DNA of 64,000 nucleotides from the NCBI GenBank assembly GCA_013400115.1, contig VXBP01009315.1:80120-144119 (forward strand), given 5' to 3'. The notes below the pieces were generated by a model. It saw nothing but the letters and a program-made list of their open reading frames with translations, did no database searches and was not told the DNA's origin. The DNA comes from Rhinopomastus cyanomelas. Taxonomy: Eukaryota; Chordata; Aves; Bucerotiformes; Rhinopomastidae. Shown piece by piece: positions 11,781 through 24,513 of this stretch (positions are counted from its first letter, which is position 1; each line of letters starts with the position of its first letter). A program made the translations under genes and the position numbers.

Positions 11781-13339
11781 GTAATCACAGAAATATGGGG
11801 CTGGTTTGGTCTTGTGAGGGAAATCTCATGTCATTGAAATGACTCTGGGTCTCTATGCCTAAAACCTGCAGTGCTCAGAAACAAACTTGTTCCTGGCTTT
11901 TGGTAGACAGGACCTGTGGGAGTACTGCAGGTCTGAAAAGCCATGGGTGGTCTGGGGAAGATTAGTAGAGAGCTGTTCTCTCCTCTCTCAGCAAAAAAAC
12001 CCTACAAATCTGCAAGTGTAATGTTTGTCAGACTCAAAGCAAACGGGAGCTAGTGATCCTTCACACAGTGTGGAGTTGATCTCCACATCAAGATCCAGAG
12101 GCATCTAAATACCACAGGAACAATATTTACTTCTTTACCAAAAATACTTTTTGCTGCTTTAATTCCTCTTCAACACCACAGAGCATTTCTGTTCTGGTAG
12201 CGCTGTAATATTTGATACGCAGCTCCTGAAGGAGCATGGTGCATTAGGGATTCCAGGCAGAAATCTTCACATGAGGAAAACAGTTGGGAACATCACCTGT
12301 TTCTTCTCTCACCTTGAGCTTTTCTTGCACAATGACTGCCCTGTGAGGTGGGAGAATACAGGTGGATACTCGCCTCTATAGAGATTCAGTCCTACTTCTC
12401 TCATTTTCCAAGTGAGCTACTTGAACTGCCTAGATGCATAACAGAGTGGGAAAATTTGTGCATATTTATAATTCTTTGCTCCCTCCTGAGGAAAGTAATC
12501 TACCAGATAACAAAATAATTTGAGATTCATGAAAGCCGGCAGTGCACAATTGGGAGCATAAGTCTGTAGCCTAGTGATTAGGACCCCCTGGAGACCTAAT
12601 TTACTCTTCCAACAATACTATTGCATGTGAAAACTGTTAACGGGTGAAACACAGAATATTCACTTCTTTTTCACTCTGAAGCAAAATGCCCAAGTGTGAT
12701 CTCCCTTCACAGGAATGATAGCCTGAGCATGTGGTGGCCATGTATACAGGTGATTAACAGGAACAGGGTCTAACATAATGGTTTGCGGCAATAGATGGTC
12801 GTAGCTGTTAAAATCTCTTTTGTTCACACGCCTTCTTTGTTTTCCAGCAGGGAAAGAGGAGATCCTGGCATCTACTGAAACCACAAAGCTATGGCTGATC
12901 TCACCAAACATCTGAAGGTAACTAAGTAGTAAGTGGATTCCCCAACCTGCTGAAGGTCTCAGCTTACCAAGACTTCTAAATAAACAATAGTAACAGCTAC
13001 AAAACAATAACAACAAAAAAGCAGGATAAAAGTGACTTCTAAATCCTAAAGAAAGCTAATTGAAAAGTAACTACTCAAAATTAATAGTTACTGTGAAATA
13101 TAATATTCCTTTTGACACATCTAAAAGGGGCAGCTGGAAGATACGATAGTTTGCACATCAATTTATGAAATACTGAGATGCCTATCTTAGTGATTTATTT
13201 CTCCTCTAAAGCTCAGTTCTTAGTAAGATTCCACACCTCCTCCAGGAAAGTTCCTGAGAAGAGGGTTAGCCTAAACCATGTGCAGAAAGACTTTCAAATC
13301 AACATTTCTTTGACTCTGTGAAACCCATTTCCTTGCTTC
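11781..13339. other. Unique sequence, no gene seen
   Basis: A minus-strand frame at 12,660-13,016 (118 codons) is the longest non-CR1 frame here. It begins with a hydrophobic cysteine-rich run and ends in a lysine run, has no recognisable domain, and lacks supporting splice or promoter signals. I do not call it a gene. No transposon is evident. Confidence 0.45.
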
Positions 13340-14170
13340 TAGAGGTTTTGTTCTGAAATCTAACCTCATAGAGTTTATGTTCTTATTTCTTACCCTGTCC
13401 TTCAAGGATAGTTCCTGTTTTCAGCAGTGCTTTACCAACTTGCAGACTGTTGCCAGATGTGCTTCCGCTCAGTTCCTCTGTTAGTTAAATGGTTTAATTT
13501 TTTTCAACCTTTCCTAAAATATGACTCTCCCTCCTGTCATCTGGCTTTTGTCCAGAGCTCTCTTGGATATGTTGTTGTAGAAAAGGCCTCCCCAGTGCTG
13601 AATAAATACATTGAGAAGATAAAGGATAAGGTTTTGAAGGTTATATCACTGCTTTTACAGTCCTGATGGAGGATGGCACTGTTCACTGGTGACCCACTAT
13701 AACTTCTAAACACTTCTCTGTATAACGGCTGCTCAAGCAGCTGGTCCCATTCTGAATTTTTACAGCTGATTGTGCTCGTGAAGTGCTACACTTTGCATGA
13801 GTCCCTAATGAATTTCATCACATTTTTTCTAAATGAATCTCCTGTGTCTCGGCATAATTTTGAATTCCAGTCTCATTCTTGAGATCCTTGAAGCTTGTTG
13901 TCACCTGCAGGTTTAATAAGTACACTTTCCATTTCATCATCTGAGTCATTAACAAGAGTATTGAATAGCTACAAAATAAATGCAGACGCCTGTTGGATCC
14001 TGCCTAGCACTTCCTTCTGTTTTGACTATGAGCCACTGACAAACAATCCTTGAGTACAGCTTTCTAATTGTCTTTGCACCTACTCTGTGGTAGTTTAATC
14101 TAGTCCTGATTTCTCAAGTTTACTTGGGAAAATAACCTCTACACCTCTGCCAGAAGTCTCACCACAGTCA
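13340..14170 (-). mobile_element. Ancient CR1-type LINE remnant, antisense
   Basis: The sequence matches, with much decay, the older amniote CR1 lineage known from turtles and crocodilians as well as birds. Clues in order along the plus strand are 'ttcaacctttcctaaaatat' near 13,502, 'cctccccagtgctgaat' near 13,588, 'aatgaatttcatcacatttt' near 13,808, 'caggtttaataagtacactt' near 13,908, 'tgagtcattaacaagagtat' near 13,943 and 'tgtggtagtttaatctagtc' near 14,086. The order is that expected for an antisense RT region. No frame survives. Confidence 0.65.
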
Positions 14171-15554
14171 AAATATAATGTTTCCAGCTTCTAAAAAACA
14201 TTTTGTAAAAGAAGATAAATGCCAACAACTTGTTTTCCCATACTTTCTTCATCACAAATCTAAGCTAGCTTGTTGTTTCCTAGGTGCTTACAAAGAATTT
14301 GTTACGTCTTGTAGCATTCTGTCACTGCAGAAATCACAATGTATTGCTTATCAAATTTTATATTTTTAACAAAAAAAAGTTAGCTTTTTAAAAATTGGCA
14401 GGTAAGTAAAATTTGTCTTAAAATTACGTGGTAATAGGCATTATCTCCATGCTAACAACACTTCAGTGTTTTGTGGTGAGACAATGCTATTCAACATAAA
14501 TATCCGGATCTATGCATAGAGGTGCCGGGCAGATGTTTTATGTGTGCATACACAGTACTTAAAATTCTTTGCAGAAATGCAATTATCTTTTAGTCATAAA
14601 GTCCCTGAGTGTAATAAAAAAAAGGGGGGTGGTAATTGTACCTTAGCCCTATCTATGATAGCAGAAAAAGCTTTATGGCTATTTCAGTTGCTAGTTACTC
14701 TAATCATGGAGATAGAACACCACGAAGGAAGTGGGTATTCTTATTTTCCAAGAATAGTTTTTGTCTGAGTTTATATGCTAAGTTTTTAATACAGTCAGTG
14801 TAGAAAAATAAGCTCTGAATCACCCCACAAAATGTTCTTGCTTAGAACTCACTAGAAGTCTAAAGTTATCCAATGTAATTAACCTCCATTGTTCCTTGTC
14901 TTTCATTGCCCACCAATCCCATGCTACCCTATCTTCAACCAACTGTCCATCAACTTCAGTTTTTCATACCCTTCAGGTTACAAGGCTTAGATGTCACCCT
15001 TAATTTTACTAACATGTGCAAAATTGAATAGATTATAATCTAAATCCGTGATTGCAATTCCCTTTGCTTTATTGTTGTTACCACAAGTAGTATGAGGATT
15101 AATAGTTTGTTTAATCTTTCTCTCTTATCCAGCCTTATGCTAGATCTTGCTTCTTCAGGGAAATCAGAAGCTGGCAGTGCTTACTGCACCGCAGTTATAG
15201 GTTAAACTGGTGGCAAGGCATGATCAAGATTATAAACATTTCCGAGCACTGTTCCCACTGTTCTTTGCCGCTGTTCATATGAACTCAGCAGTGAAGCTCT
15301 TTACGGAACCTCATTAGTGCCTTGTAATTGCTCCATGCAGGGGAAATAACTACATGGCAGGACTCCACCATTGCTTTAGCCTATTTAACTCATGAGGCCT
15401 TAAGTTGTAAGTGTCAAACCACAGGGAAAGGACTAATGAGAGAAAGATTAGTGAAACAACCTTCTAATGCGTTGCCAGGAAGGCCCATGCTATTGTATTA
15501 GGTTGTCTTTTCCCAGACTAATTTCATCATGTCTCTACTAAACTGCTACTCTTT
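14171..15554. other. Unique sequence with a candidate conserved block
   Basis: No gene is visible. The segment from 15,235 to 15,480 looks like a conserved non-coding element and is listed separately. The rest is AT-rich with short homopolymers (for example the A/G run near 14,616-14,630). Confidence 0.45.
15235..15480. other. Candidate conserved non-coding element
   Basis: This stretch contains 'ctgttcatatgaactcagca' (a 10-base palindrome, TTCATATGAA), 'ccttgtaattgctccatgca' and 'gtgtcaaaccacaggg', all motif-like and within even-composition sequence. The last includes AACCACA, a core that fits Runt-family sites. It is a candidate enhancer only; the judgement is by eye. Confidence 0.3.
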
Positions 15555-15705
15555 CCTTTCTTGAAGTGGTTGGATCACCATCCCCAGATGTGTTTAAAGG
15601 CTATGTAGATCTGGAGTTTAAGGACACAGTTAAACAGCTGGCTTGGCAGAATCATGTTAACTGTTGGACTCAATGATCTTGAATGTTTTTTCCAACCTAA
15701 AGTTG
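15555..15705 (+). mobile_element. CR1 LINE, 150-base 3' end, sense
   Basis: The text runs 'ccccagatgtgtttaaaggc' ... 'ggcttggcagaatcatgtta' ... 'gttggactcaatgatcttga' ... 'ccaacctaaag'. This is the 3' UTR layout of a CR1 subfamily in which the truncated tail reads like 'tggacttggcagtgctgggttaa'. The terminal octamers are lost. It is the same broad subfamily as the antisense copies at 31,523 and 48,046. Confidence 0.7.
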
Positions 15706-15868
15706 AAAATTATGCTAATTTTCGTCATCCTCTCCTTTTTTTTTTTTATATTTACTTGACACTGTTACTCAGAGGATCCTTCAGGCTGACTGTATTTGTA
15801 ACTAGATTCTTCATTCCAGCATACATGCAGAAGTAAAAGTGATGATACTCCTAATCTGACGGCCAGGC

Positions 15869-16248
15869 AATCATAGAATCATAGAATCATAGAATCATTT
15901 CGGATCGGAAGGGACATTGAAAGATCATCTAGTCCAATCCGCCTGCAACAGCAGGATCACCTAAACCAAGTCACGCAGGAACCCGTCCAGTCGGGTCTTG
16001 AACATCTCCAGAGAGGGAGACTCCACAACCCCCCTGGGCAGCCTGTTCCAGTGCTCCGTCACCCTCACCGTGAAGAAGTTCCTTCTCAGGTTGATGTGGA
16101 ACCTCCTGTGTTCCAGCTTACAACCATTGCCCCTTGTCCTATCACTACATGGCACCGAGAACAGCCCAGTGCCATCGTCCTGACACCCACCCCTCAAATA
16201 TTTGTAGACCTTCATGAGGTCACCCCTCAGTCTCCTCTTCTCCAATAC
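15869..16248 (-). mobile_element. CR1 LINE, 3' fragment, antisense, fairly young
   Basis: The plus strand starts with three and a half copies of the octamer AATCATAG (15,869-15,898), the element's 3' terminus, followed by the 3' UTR and a continuous minus-strand frame (16,245-15,961, 94 codons). That frame has EKRRLRGDL, VYKYLRGG, SDRTRGNGCKLEHRRF, FFTVRVTEHWNRLP and VVESPSLEMF. The frame is undisrupted to its stop. The 5' truncation falls in the codons just before EKRRLRG, nearly the same point as in the sense copy at 19,234. Confidence 0.93.
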
Positions 16249-19233
16249 TGCAATTCACTCAGTTGAATCAGAAAAGGGCTGATTTATGATCCTATCATAT
16301 TAAAACCAAGAAAGATCAATTAAAGTATCTGCAAAATGCTAATTGGTTCCTTTGGTATATTTAACTTATTTCTGTAATTCTGTGGCAGGATCTGATGTGG
16401 GACAACGAAATCTAACAGCAGCAAACATAGCTGAACAGCAGAGAAATGGTGCAATTTGCCAGAATGAACATTCTGCGTTCTCATTGTGTAGTTCAATTTG
16501 TTTTTTAATGGGGATCTGAGATTTCTTGCAAGGAGAAGAATAAAATGAATAAGAGAAAGATGAAGAGGAATCAAATGAAAGGAAACAAAATGAATGCTTT
16601 TGCACCTGTGTTTGTCCTTTCCACCAGTCAGAACACTTCTGGGTTTTCCCAGTTTGCAATTTTTAATCCCTAAACCTGGTCTCTACAAATTTACTGTCCT
16701 GGAGTGGCAAGCACAGTTGGAATGGCTTGGCAGACGTCTCTTTCGATGCTGTGGCCAAACCTCACAGGGACCATAACTCAGAAATTTTATTACGGTTTCA
16801 ACCAACAGAAAAAATAATCAGATTGAAATCCAGTACTTTTTGTTTAAAAAGATAAATTTCAGCTATTCTAAAATTCTCCATTTGTTGTGATCTGTTTAGC
16901 TTATCTCACTGGTAATGTCTAGTTCAAAATATCTGATGAAAAACTGATCAGTGCTTCTACAGATCACCATAATCCACGTAAGTACTGTATTGAAACAATT
17001 GTTTTCTGAACAGTTCTGTTCAGATATTTTTCAAACATTCAGAAAGTTTAATTTTAAAATGAAGATCAACACTAATACTTCTAAAATGGTCAGATGTCTT
17101 CTACCAAGATCTGCTAAATTCCTGTCCAGAAGATGGCTTTGAGGCTCCCACTATTAGAAAGCCCCTCCCTGTATCTAAAGATTTTGAGATTGTGTCCATG
17201 GAAGAAAGAAAGAGTCTTTTTGGTCATTTCAAATTATTGAAGGGACCTCCTGTACCTGCTCACAGTGGATGAGCTCTGCAGTAACCAGAGCTATATACCT
17301 TTATCTAATAATCATAATCTTTTTAAAGAGGTCTCACCCATGATGATCCCAGACACAATATCATGACTGGACCATGAAATAAAAGTATGAATACAGTGCA
17401 GAGTTTTCAGTTTCTGAGCCTATCCTTGAAAGTCTTGCCCCATTGCCCAGTACTTCAGATTGCTGAGTAGCCTTCATCAACCTCAAACTCATATTGAGCT
17501 ACAAATCAGAAGACAAAGCGAAGACAGGTTCATTTAGAATGGGTTGAGAAGCTAGTAAAGCAAGACTATAGCTTTAGTATTGGCAATATTGATAATGCTT
17601 CCATTATGGAGTTCACTAATTACACAGCAGATATAAATAGTTTTGTAAAAATCTATTGGTGAAGCATCAAGAGCAATGAATGAGCCTTCAGCTTGATCTA
17701 TTGGACATTACAGTGGCAACCCCTAGCACATTAAAAAGTTAATGTGACTTTAATAGGTCATAATCACATTAATATAGTTTATAACTATTCAGTTGAGTAG
17801 CCAGAGTCATTTAACAAAACTATAACTTTTGTTCTTGGGGCTGAATCAGACTTAAAGTGTGATTAATCTTTAGCTGTGCAGAGTTCTGCTTTAAAGGAGT
17901 TTAACAGCATGAGAGTCTTTGCCATCTCTTCTTCCTTCTTAAACAGAAACAGTGAGGAGAGGATTAGAACATATCCAGGGCGCATCTCTTGGTCTGAGAC
18001 ATTGTGGACCTCCTGGAGGTCAGTTCAAAGGCTGCAACAACCAAGCTAATTACTGCTGAAAATACCACATTGCCTTATTCTGAATAGTTTCTTGTTGGCT
18101 TGGTAGAATCATGTTAGTAGAAAATATTTCTATTGAAGGGCAATTTTTATCCCAAGTCAGCTGTAGTCAATATACTCACCTTAATCTGAAAGACCACCGA
18201 GGTGAATCCTGTCAAGAAGAAAGCCTTCTGTGTGGCCATTTACTTAGCACTGTGAGAACAGAAAATAACCTGGCCTAGAAAGGACTGGAGGGTGATATCT
18301 CTAAATAACCTTAAAACGTATTTTGATGGATGGTTAGAAAAGAAGTCAATAGCATTAAACTTTCCTTTCAAGTGAGCTATACTCCCCTTGCCCACAGCAG
18401 AAATGTTTATCCTTCAGCAAAGTTGGCAAATCAAAGGTGGAAGGGTCCCACCTCACTGCACAAAGAAAATGACAGCAATCCCTGATTTTCAGAAAGGGCT
18501 TATATTTCATGAGAAGACATCAAGGGACTGAAGGCCTTTGAAAGGCAAAAGAGTTACACTCATTTGAACTTTAGTTTATCTGATAGAAATAGCTGTCAGA
18601 TATATTCAGCTTCTCTTTCTTCCTTTCAGTGACTCTGAGACAGGCCTGACTGAGATAAGCCCAAGGAAGAGGAAGAAAGGGCCGATAGTCAGCATAAGGC
18701 AGTTGTATTGTGTAATTTGACAGAAAAGAAGAGCTGAAGAGCTCAGCTGGAAGTCTGCAGTTAACGTTTTAAATATTGTCCTATTGAGCTTAACTGCTGG
18801 CCAAAGCAATTTCATGTTAAAGACAATTCTGCTTTCAAGGCATTCTACCTAAAGGGAAAGCAATGCTGCTAATGCATTTAGCACTTCTCCAGAGCAAGCT
18901 GTGCCTTTGGAGGACCTTGGGGGCTAGAGGAGACTGTCTTCTTGGTCAAAGACACAGCAAGCTTATCCAAGTAACTCATGAGAGGTTCCTGTCTTTCCAA
19001 ACGAGTGCCAAATGACGGTGAACAAAATGTTGAGAACAGATTATTTTGGTCTCTTTTGCCTTAATTAAAGGCAAAATATGATAAAATAATTATATCTCCG
19101 TGTATTGCAGAAGAGCACCAAGATGTTTCCAATCCCTTTCAAGAGAATACAAATTTACATTTGAAACTCAGAAATGAAAAGAAAGAACTAGTGAAAACCA
19201 CCCAGCTCCATCTTGCTGGTGCTCTGGTAGCAT
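16249..19233. other. Unique sequence between two matching CR1 copies
   Basis: About 3 kb without recognisable genes or mobile elements. Short minus-strand frames at 16,320-16,574 and 16,366-16,659 overlap each other and look like chance. The interval is bounded by two CR1 copies of the same subfamily in opposite orientation. Confidence 0.45.
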
Positions 19234-19606
19234 TCTTTATCTTGGAGAAGAGGAGACTGAGGGGTGACCTCATTAATGTCTACAAATATTTGAGGGGTGA
19301 GTGTCAGGAGGATGGAGCTGGGCTATTCTCAGTGTCATGTAGTGATAGGACAAGGGGCAATGATTGTAAACTGGAACATAGGAGGTTCCACATCAACCTG
19401 AGAAGGAACTTCTTCACAGTGAGGGTGACGGAGCACTGGAACAGTCTGCCCAGGGGGGTTGTGGAGTCTCCCTCACTGGAGATGTTCAAGACCTGCCTGG
19501 ATGTGTTCCTGTGTGACTTGTTCTAGGTGATCCTGCTGTTGCAGGGGGATTGGACTAGATGATCTTTCGAGGTCCCTTCCCATCCGTAATGACTCTATGA
19601 TTCTTC
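19234..19606 (+). mobile_element. CR1 LINE, 3' fragment, sense, fairly young
   Basis: It has the same subfamily and almost the same span as 15,869-16,248. The frame from 19,161 to 19,526 runs out of unique upstream sequence into the CR1 frame at EKRRLRGDLINVYKYLRG and continues through SDRTRGNDCKLEHRRF, FFTVRVTEHWNSLP and VVESPSLEMF to a stop. The 3' UTR 'ttggactagatgatctttcg' and a terminal 'tgactctatgattctt' follow. The N-terminal part of that 121-codon frame is flanking DNA, not CR1. Confidence 0.92.
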
Positions 19607-22600
19607 TTCCTTCTATGAGTGCAGCTGCTGTGGATCCACGTATGCATGTAGGTCAAAAAGATTCACACAGCAAACATGTAAATGTCATTGCATTTTTAGA
19701 TAAAATACTGGACTCTGTCCTTAGATTTTCTGAATTTTATTTCGAAAACTGCCAGAGTTAGCAGTGCATTGCTCTGATTGGGAAAGAAGCCTACACAATT
19801 ACAATAGCCTTAAGCTCTTGTTCTAGTACTCTAATTTTCAATTACTAAAGGTGTTTTGAGACTTTTACCATTTCCTAAACATGTATTTTTCAGCAATGAT
19901 GTTTTGTCTCTTTTATTTGTCTCACTTATTACTTCATGGATCACCAAGTGACTGCAGGTATATTAAAAAAACATGACTATGCAGTCTTACTCACAGGTTA
20001 GTAAGTGCAGATCTCTGGCTAGATGAGGCAGTACAGTTGCAAAGCACATTGACTTTGCTTAGGCAGAACAGGCAGCTGTTATGATATCACAGAATCATAG
20101 AATGTGCAGGTTTGGAAGAGAATTTTAAAGGTCATCTAGTCACAGGTATTCATGGAACTAAGGATAGAAACGTTGTATGTAAAGGTAGATAGATGTGGCA
20201 TATTTGTCCAGATTCATCTTTAAAAAGACAAATGAATCCATAATGATCCTCTAAATAAATAAGGTCTGACACTTAGCACATGAGCTCTGTTACAACAGGA
20301 GAGATTTCCTGAAAATCTGGTGCCAATGACAGCTCCCCAGCTCTTGACAACACCCTGGCCTCAGCATTTAAGCCACCATTCCACTAGCAATCATCTGGGA
20401 GAGAGGCATGGGGGATTTGTTTTTTCCTGAAGTTTATTTTCAATCTTGTCAAATTGATGCAAGTGTTTTGGGACAAACACTGTTCCTCCTTGTTTGTTGT
20501 TTCATTGTCTTCCACTAGGAGGGCCTGGGCTACTACAATGAGACTCTGATGTTGGTTGTTGCATAGATATGATGTGTAACATCACTACTTATTGGAAAAA
20601 ATGAAACAAACAAAGATCCATATTCCTTGGCTGAAGAAAATAGAAAGGAAGAAAATCTTATGTCCCTCTAGTGAGCTTTCCTTGGTGCACAGATGTGTTT
20701 GTGGTGGAATGAACAAATTTTATGTATGAAGGCTAAATTCCTCTGCTCACGAGTTTGTGCGATCTAACGATGGCTCAAGCCACAAGGCATTGCACAGCCA
20801 GGCAATAATAAAAAGCACTGTGCAGGACATGACTTTTTCCTCCTGAACTTCATTTCCTAGGAAACAGATGCAGGATCAGTTGGTAACCTGGCATCGATCT
20901 GCGTGCCTTGTTTTAAGGGAGTCTACTGGTCTCAGAATGTTCTGAACACAGTTACTCTACAGATGTGTGGAACTAAATTCGATGTGACATGAGTTTAACG
21001 GTAACACACAAAAGACTCGGAAGACTTTTGGTTACGTTGCCTCATTGCACGTGCGACTGCATGCAAGCTGACCACCAGATACAACCTATGCAAATGAGTC
21101 ATTGCTCCTGGCTGCTGATACCACAGGAAATTGTAGTACAAAACCAATGTTCTCTAACCTCACAAAACTTTGGTTGTTTTCTATTGTTTTGTTTTCATTT
21201 AAAGTTTTAATATAAATGTATAGAAAATGGTGATAGATTTTAGAACAAGTCATGGAAGCTTAAGCGCATGGTGGTTGGGGGTCTTTACAAAGCTGTTCTC
21301 TTCAAGTTCAAACCCGATCCAGACCATTAAAGACTGAAATATTTTTGCTAAATTCACACATAAAATTAATTGAGTTCCTTGACTGCATCAAGAATTCATT
21401 ATCCTGACTGGTTGCTGGAAATCACTTGCTGAACAGCCCAAGACTTTAATATCTGGAGGAAGTGTGTCAAGTACTTGCACATCCTTTATATTTGTGTCTT
21501 TTAATCTGCCAGCAATCTAACTGGAAACAAGACTGAGCAATTTAATGCTATGCACATATTTAGTGGCCATACGTGACAAGCTCACAGCAGTCTCATCTCT
21601 TGGGCAGAATAAGAGACTTAATAAGGGCTGCCCTGTCTCCTCAGTTTTCTCTGTAGGGTCCACATTAGGATCGTTACCTTACTAAACCACCGATGCTCAA
21701 AAAATACATCCTTTTTTGGTTTATAGTCATCTCCTCAATGTTTCTGAAAGTAGCCAGTGACTCCCAAAGTTATCAGGTCAAACATAATTGACAAGCAGAA
21801 AGATGTCAAATTCATATGCTAAACAATGTTTTCAGAAAATAACAAGGCAAGAGTAGTAAGTGCTGAAGTACAAAATCCAATCCAAACCAAACACAAAAAT
21901 CCCCAGACAAACTCCCAAGCAATAGCAACGAAACAGAAAGAAAAAAGGAAAATTCAAGTTAGAATCAGCTTTAACATTCAATCTTCTCCATGTGTTTCAG
22001 AGTTCCAAGAGAAGCATTCCTAGGTGCACCAGGACCATGTCTGAGCTAACTGCAAAGCCATTATCAAACAACTTGGGTGCATGACCAGACATGAGGTGTG
22101 CTAGAGGAGAAATTCTGTAGCTCTCTGATGCTGCAGAACAGTTGACCCTCACAGACCCTGGAGCACTGGCTACTGCCACACACTTTCATCTTAGTTGTGA
22201 ATCAGCTTTAAACTCTAGCTGACATATGTAAGTAATCACACCACTCTTTGTTTAACACTGGCTCGTTTTACAGTCACTGGAGACTACTCCCAGCAAACCA
22301 ACTCACATGTGCTAATCACTGATACCTCCTTTTTTTAAGATCATATGCATTTTTCCTCATTATTTTAAGAGCAGATTAACTGGTGCTAGCTCTTCCAGCT
22401 ATCTTCAGTCACGCAGGCTATGATTGTGTGGCACTAGATAAATGAGAGGAAAGGGATCTTTTATTGAAAACAGTATTTCCCTCCCTCCACAGAGCTCAGG
22501 AGCAAAGTAAGCTATTCTGCCAAGCCAAGATCAAGGCCTATGGCATCAGACAATCTGATTGCTAACTATCAGCTGAACTATTATGCTGACTCAGTAGTCC

Positions 22601-24513
22601 TTTGCAGATTTTTTTTATCCCAAAGGTGGAATAAATTGGAAAATGCATGTTTAAAATGTTGACTGCAACAGCTTGTGCCAGATGTAGGATACTGTGATTG
22701 TGCTTACCCTGAAAACTAAGGAAAAATAAGTTAGAAATGAAAGAAAACCTAAGGCACAAGTGTACTATATACATATACTCTGTTCTGAAAATCAAAGCAT
22801 CAGCAATGAGATTTTTTTCCTGACATTTGGTTTCTGTAATTGTTCCAAAACCTCAAGTGTCTGGAACAGGAAACAATGTTGAAAATGTACAACTCCTGCT
22901 GACTTTTGTTTCAGCAAACTGAGAGGAAATGAAAGGTGAAAGCCTCCAAGGACACCCTCGTTTTCCTTTTACTCTTGTTTTCCCCAGTCATTTTCATTTC
23001 TTGAAGTTCTGCAAATTGTCAATCCTTTAGCAAGGGGTATCTGTTCTTCCCTGTTCACTGTGCTGCTCAGAATGACATGATCCTCTGAGTCACAGAATCA
23101 CAGCATCACCTCACAGTCTCCTCTCACCACTGGAATGCTGGCTAATTCAGCAGTCAGTTTTACACAGATCAGCCCTTTGATGAATGCAGAAGTCCTCAGA
23201 AATCTTCAGTTTTCTTTCCAAGACCTGATGGTAGAAAGTACCCATCATATTTTGCTGTGGCCTTGCTGAGGCACTCTGGAATGTGAGTAGTGCTCATAAG
23301 GGATATATGTAATATTTGATGAAAAATAGATCTGCTGTTAAAGTGAGTTACCCTCACTAAACAACACTCCTGGCATCTGTGCCGGGCATACCTGTGTGCA
23401 GCTGTGGCTCATTGCTCATTACACTGCTTTGTACAGCTCCAGGCAATTTTACGTCGTCCATTCCGTGACTGACAGCTACTCCTCATCATAACCCTTGTTC
23501 TGTAGTCAGCACATGATTTGTCTCCGACTACTACAGCTTTCATGAGATTCATAAAGTCCTTTTCAGAGCAACAACACATTTTATACCATGTTGTAGGGTC
23601 CACAGCCTGATTTTCAGGACCCTTCCTGGGTTGCTGCCTGACTAATGCAATTTTAACAGCCTAAAGGCAGTTTTACAACAGCAATTCTTGCTCCCTTTCT
23701 GTTGATATTAGTTAGACTGTTGGTGCTGTATGCAGTAAGTAGGAGCTTTATTGTTACACAACTTGATGTCACATCAGCACCTCTGAAAGATACGGCTTAT
23801 CCTACCAAGAAATGGAGATGCCTCCCCAAAGCTATCTTACCTGTGTCTTTCTTTCAACAGGGCAGACATCATCTTGGCTAAGGGAAAGATAACTTCATTG
23901 GTCATGCTTATGTTTTACCTTTGTGCTCAAGACTGGGCTTAGCACTATCACGTAATAGGAAACTTCTGGTGTATCTTTGTATGGGGCTGGCATTCGCAGG
24001 CTAGGTATGTGTGCCAACAGGAGACAGCTGACAACCGGATTGTGGCCAATCTGGTCAGCTCCGCGACTGGAAAACACAGACCCAAGTTCTCCTTTGAATG
24101 ATGCTACAGATCTTTGAATTTCTCACTGAGTCATTCTAAATACAATAGGATTTGGAAAGCACAGAGCTTTCAGCAGAACCTTTGTGTGCCATGACAGTAA
24201 CATCCACAGGCTAGAAATTACATAAACTGTTGGTTCCCAAAAGATGTTTCAGAGGGAGTTCCAAATAGCTTTATGATGTAAAACAATCAACTTTCCATGT
24301 TTAGGTACTTCTCATTGTATCTCTTAAATATATAAAATCTTGTCACACAGAGGATAGGAAGTTGTTGTTTGGGGTATTTTTTCACCTACACAGGAGCAAG
24401 AAAACATTTGCATCCAGGCTGCCATACAGTCTTATGCCTGAGTAGCTATTGGTATCGGCACGGAGACACATACAAACGGAACTGTGTTAAGAAACCAGAT
24501 CACAAAGAAGAAC
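19607..24513. other. Unique sequence, one tiny CR1 relic
   Basis: Nearly 5 kb with no supported gene. Apart from the relic at 20,088-20,140, I see only AT-rich single-copy sequence. A short 'tcacagaatcacag' at about 23,090 resembles a CR1 terminus but has no CR1 body next to it. Frames such as 20,989-21,210 and 23,409-23,603 carry no recognisable domain. Confidence 0.45.
20088..20140 (-). mobile_element. CR1 3'-terminal relic, antisense
   Basis: The plus strand reads 'atcacagaatcatagaatgt' then 'aaggtcatctagtcacagg', the antisense of a CR1 3' end with octamer remnants and the 'gatgacct' segment. Only about 50 bases remain before unrelated sequence. Confidence 0.55.

Noticed and set aside
12660..13016. 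118-codon minus-strand frame as a gene
   Set aside because: No recognisable domain, odd composition (hydrophobic start, lysine end), and no promoter or splice context; length is within chance for a 64 kb window.
19161..19526. 121-codon frame as a host gene
   Set aside because: Two thirds of it is the C-terminal CR1 reading frame; the N-terminal part is flanking DNA that happens to be open.
23087..23110. CR1 terminus ('tcacagaatcacagcatcac')
   Set aside because: No CR1 UTR or coding text adjoins it, so the match is too short to support.
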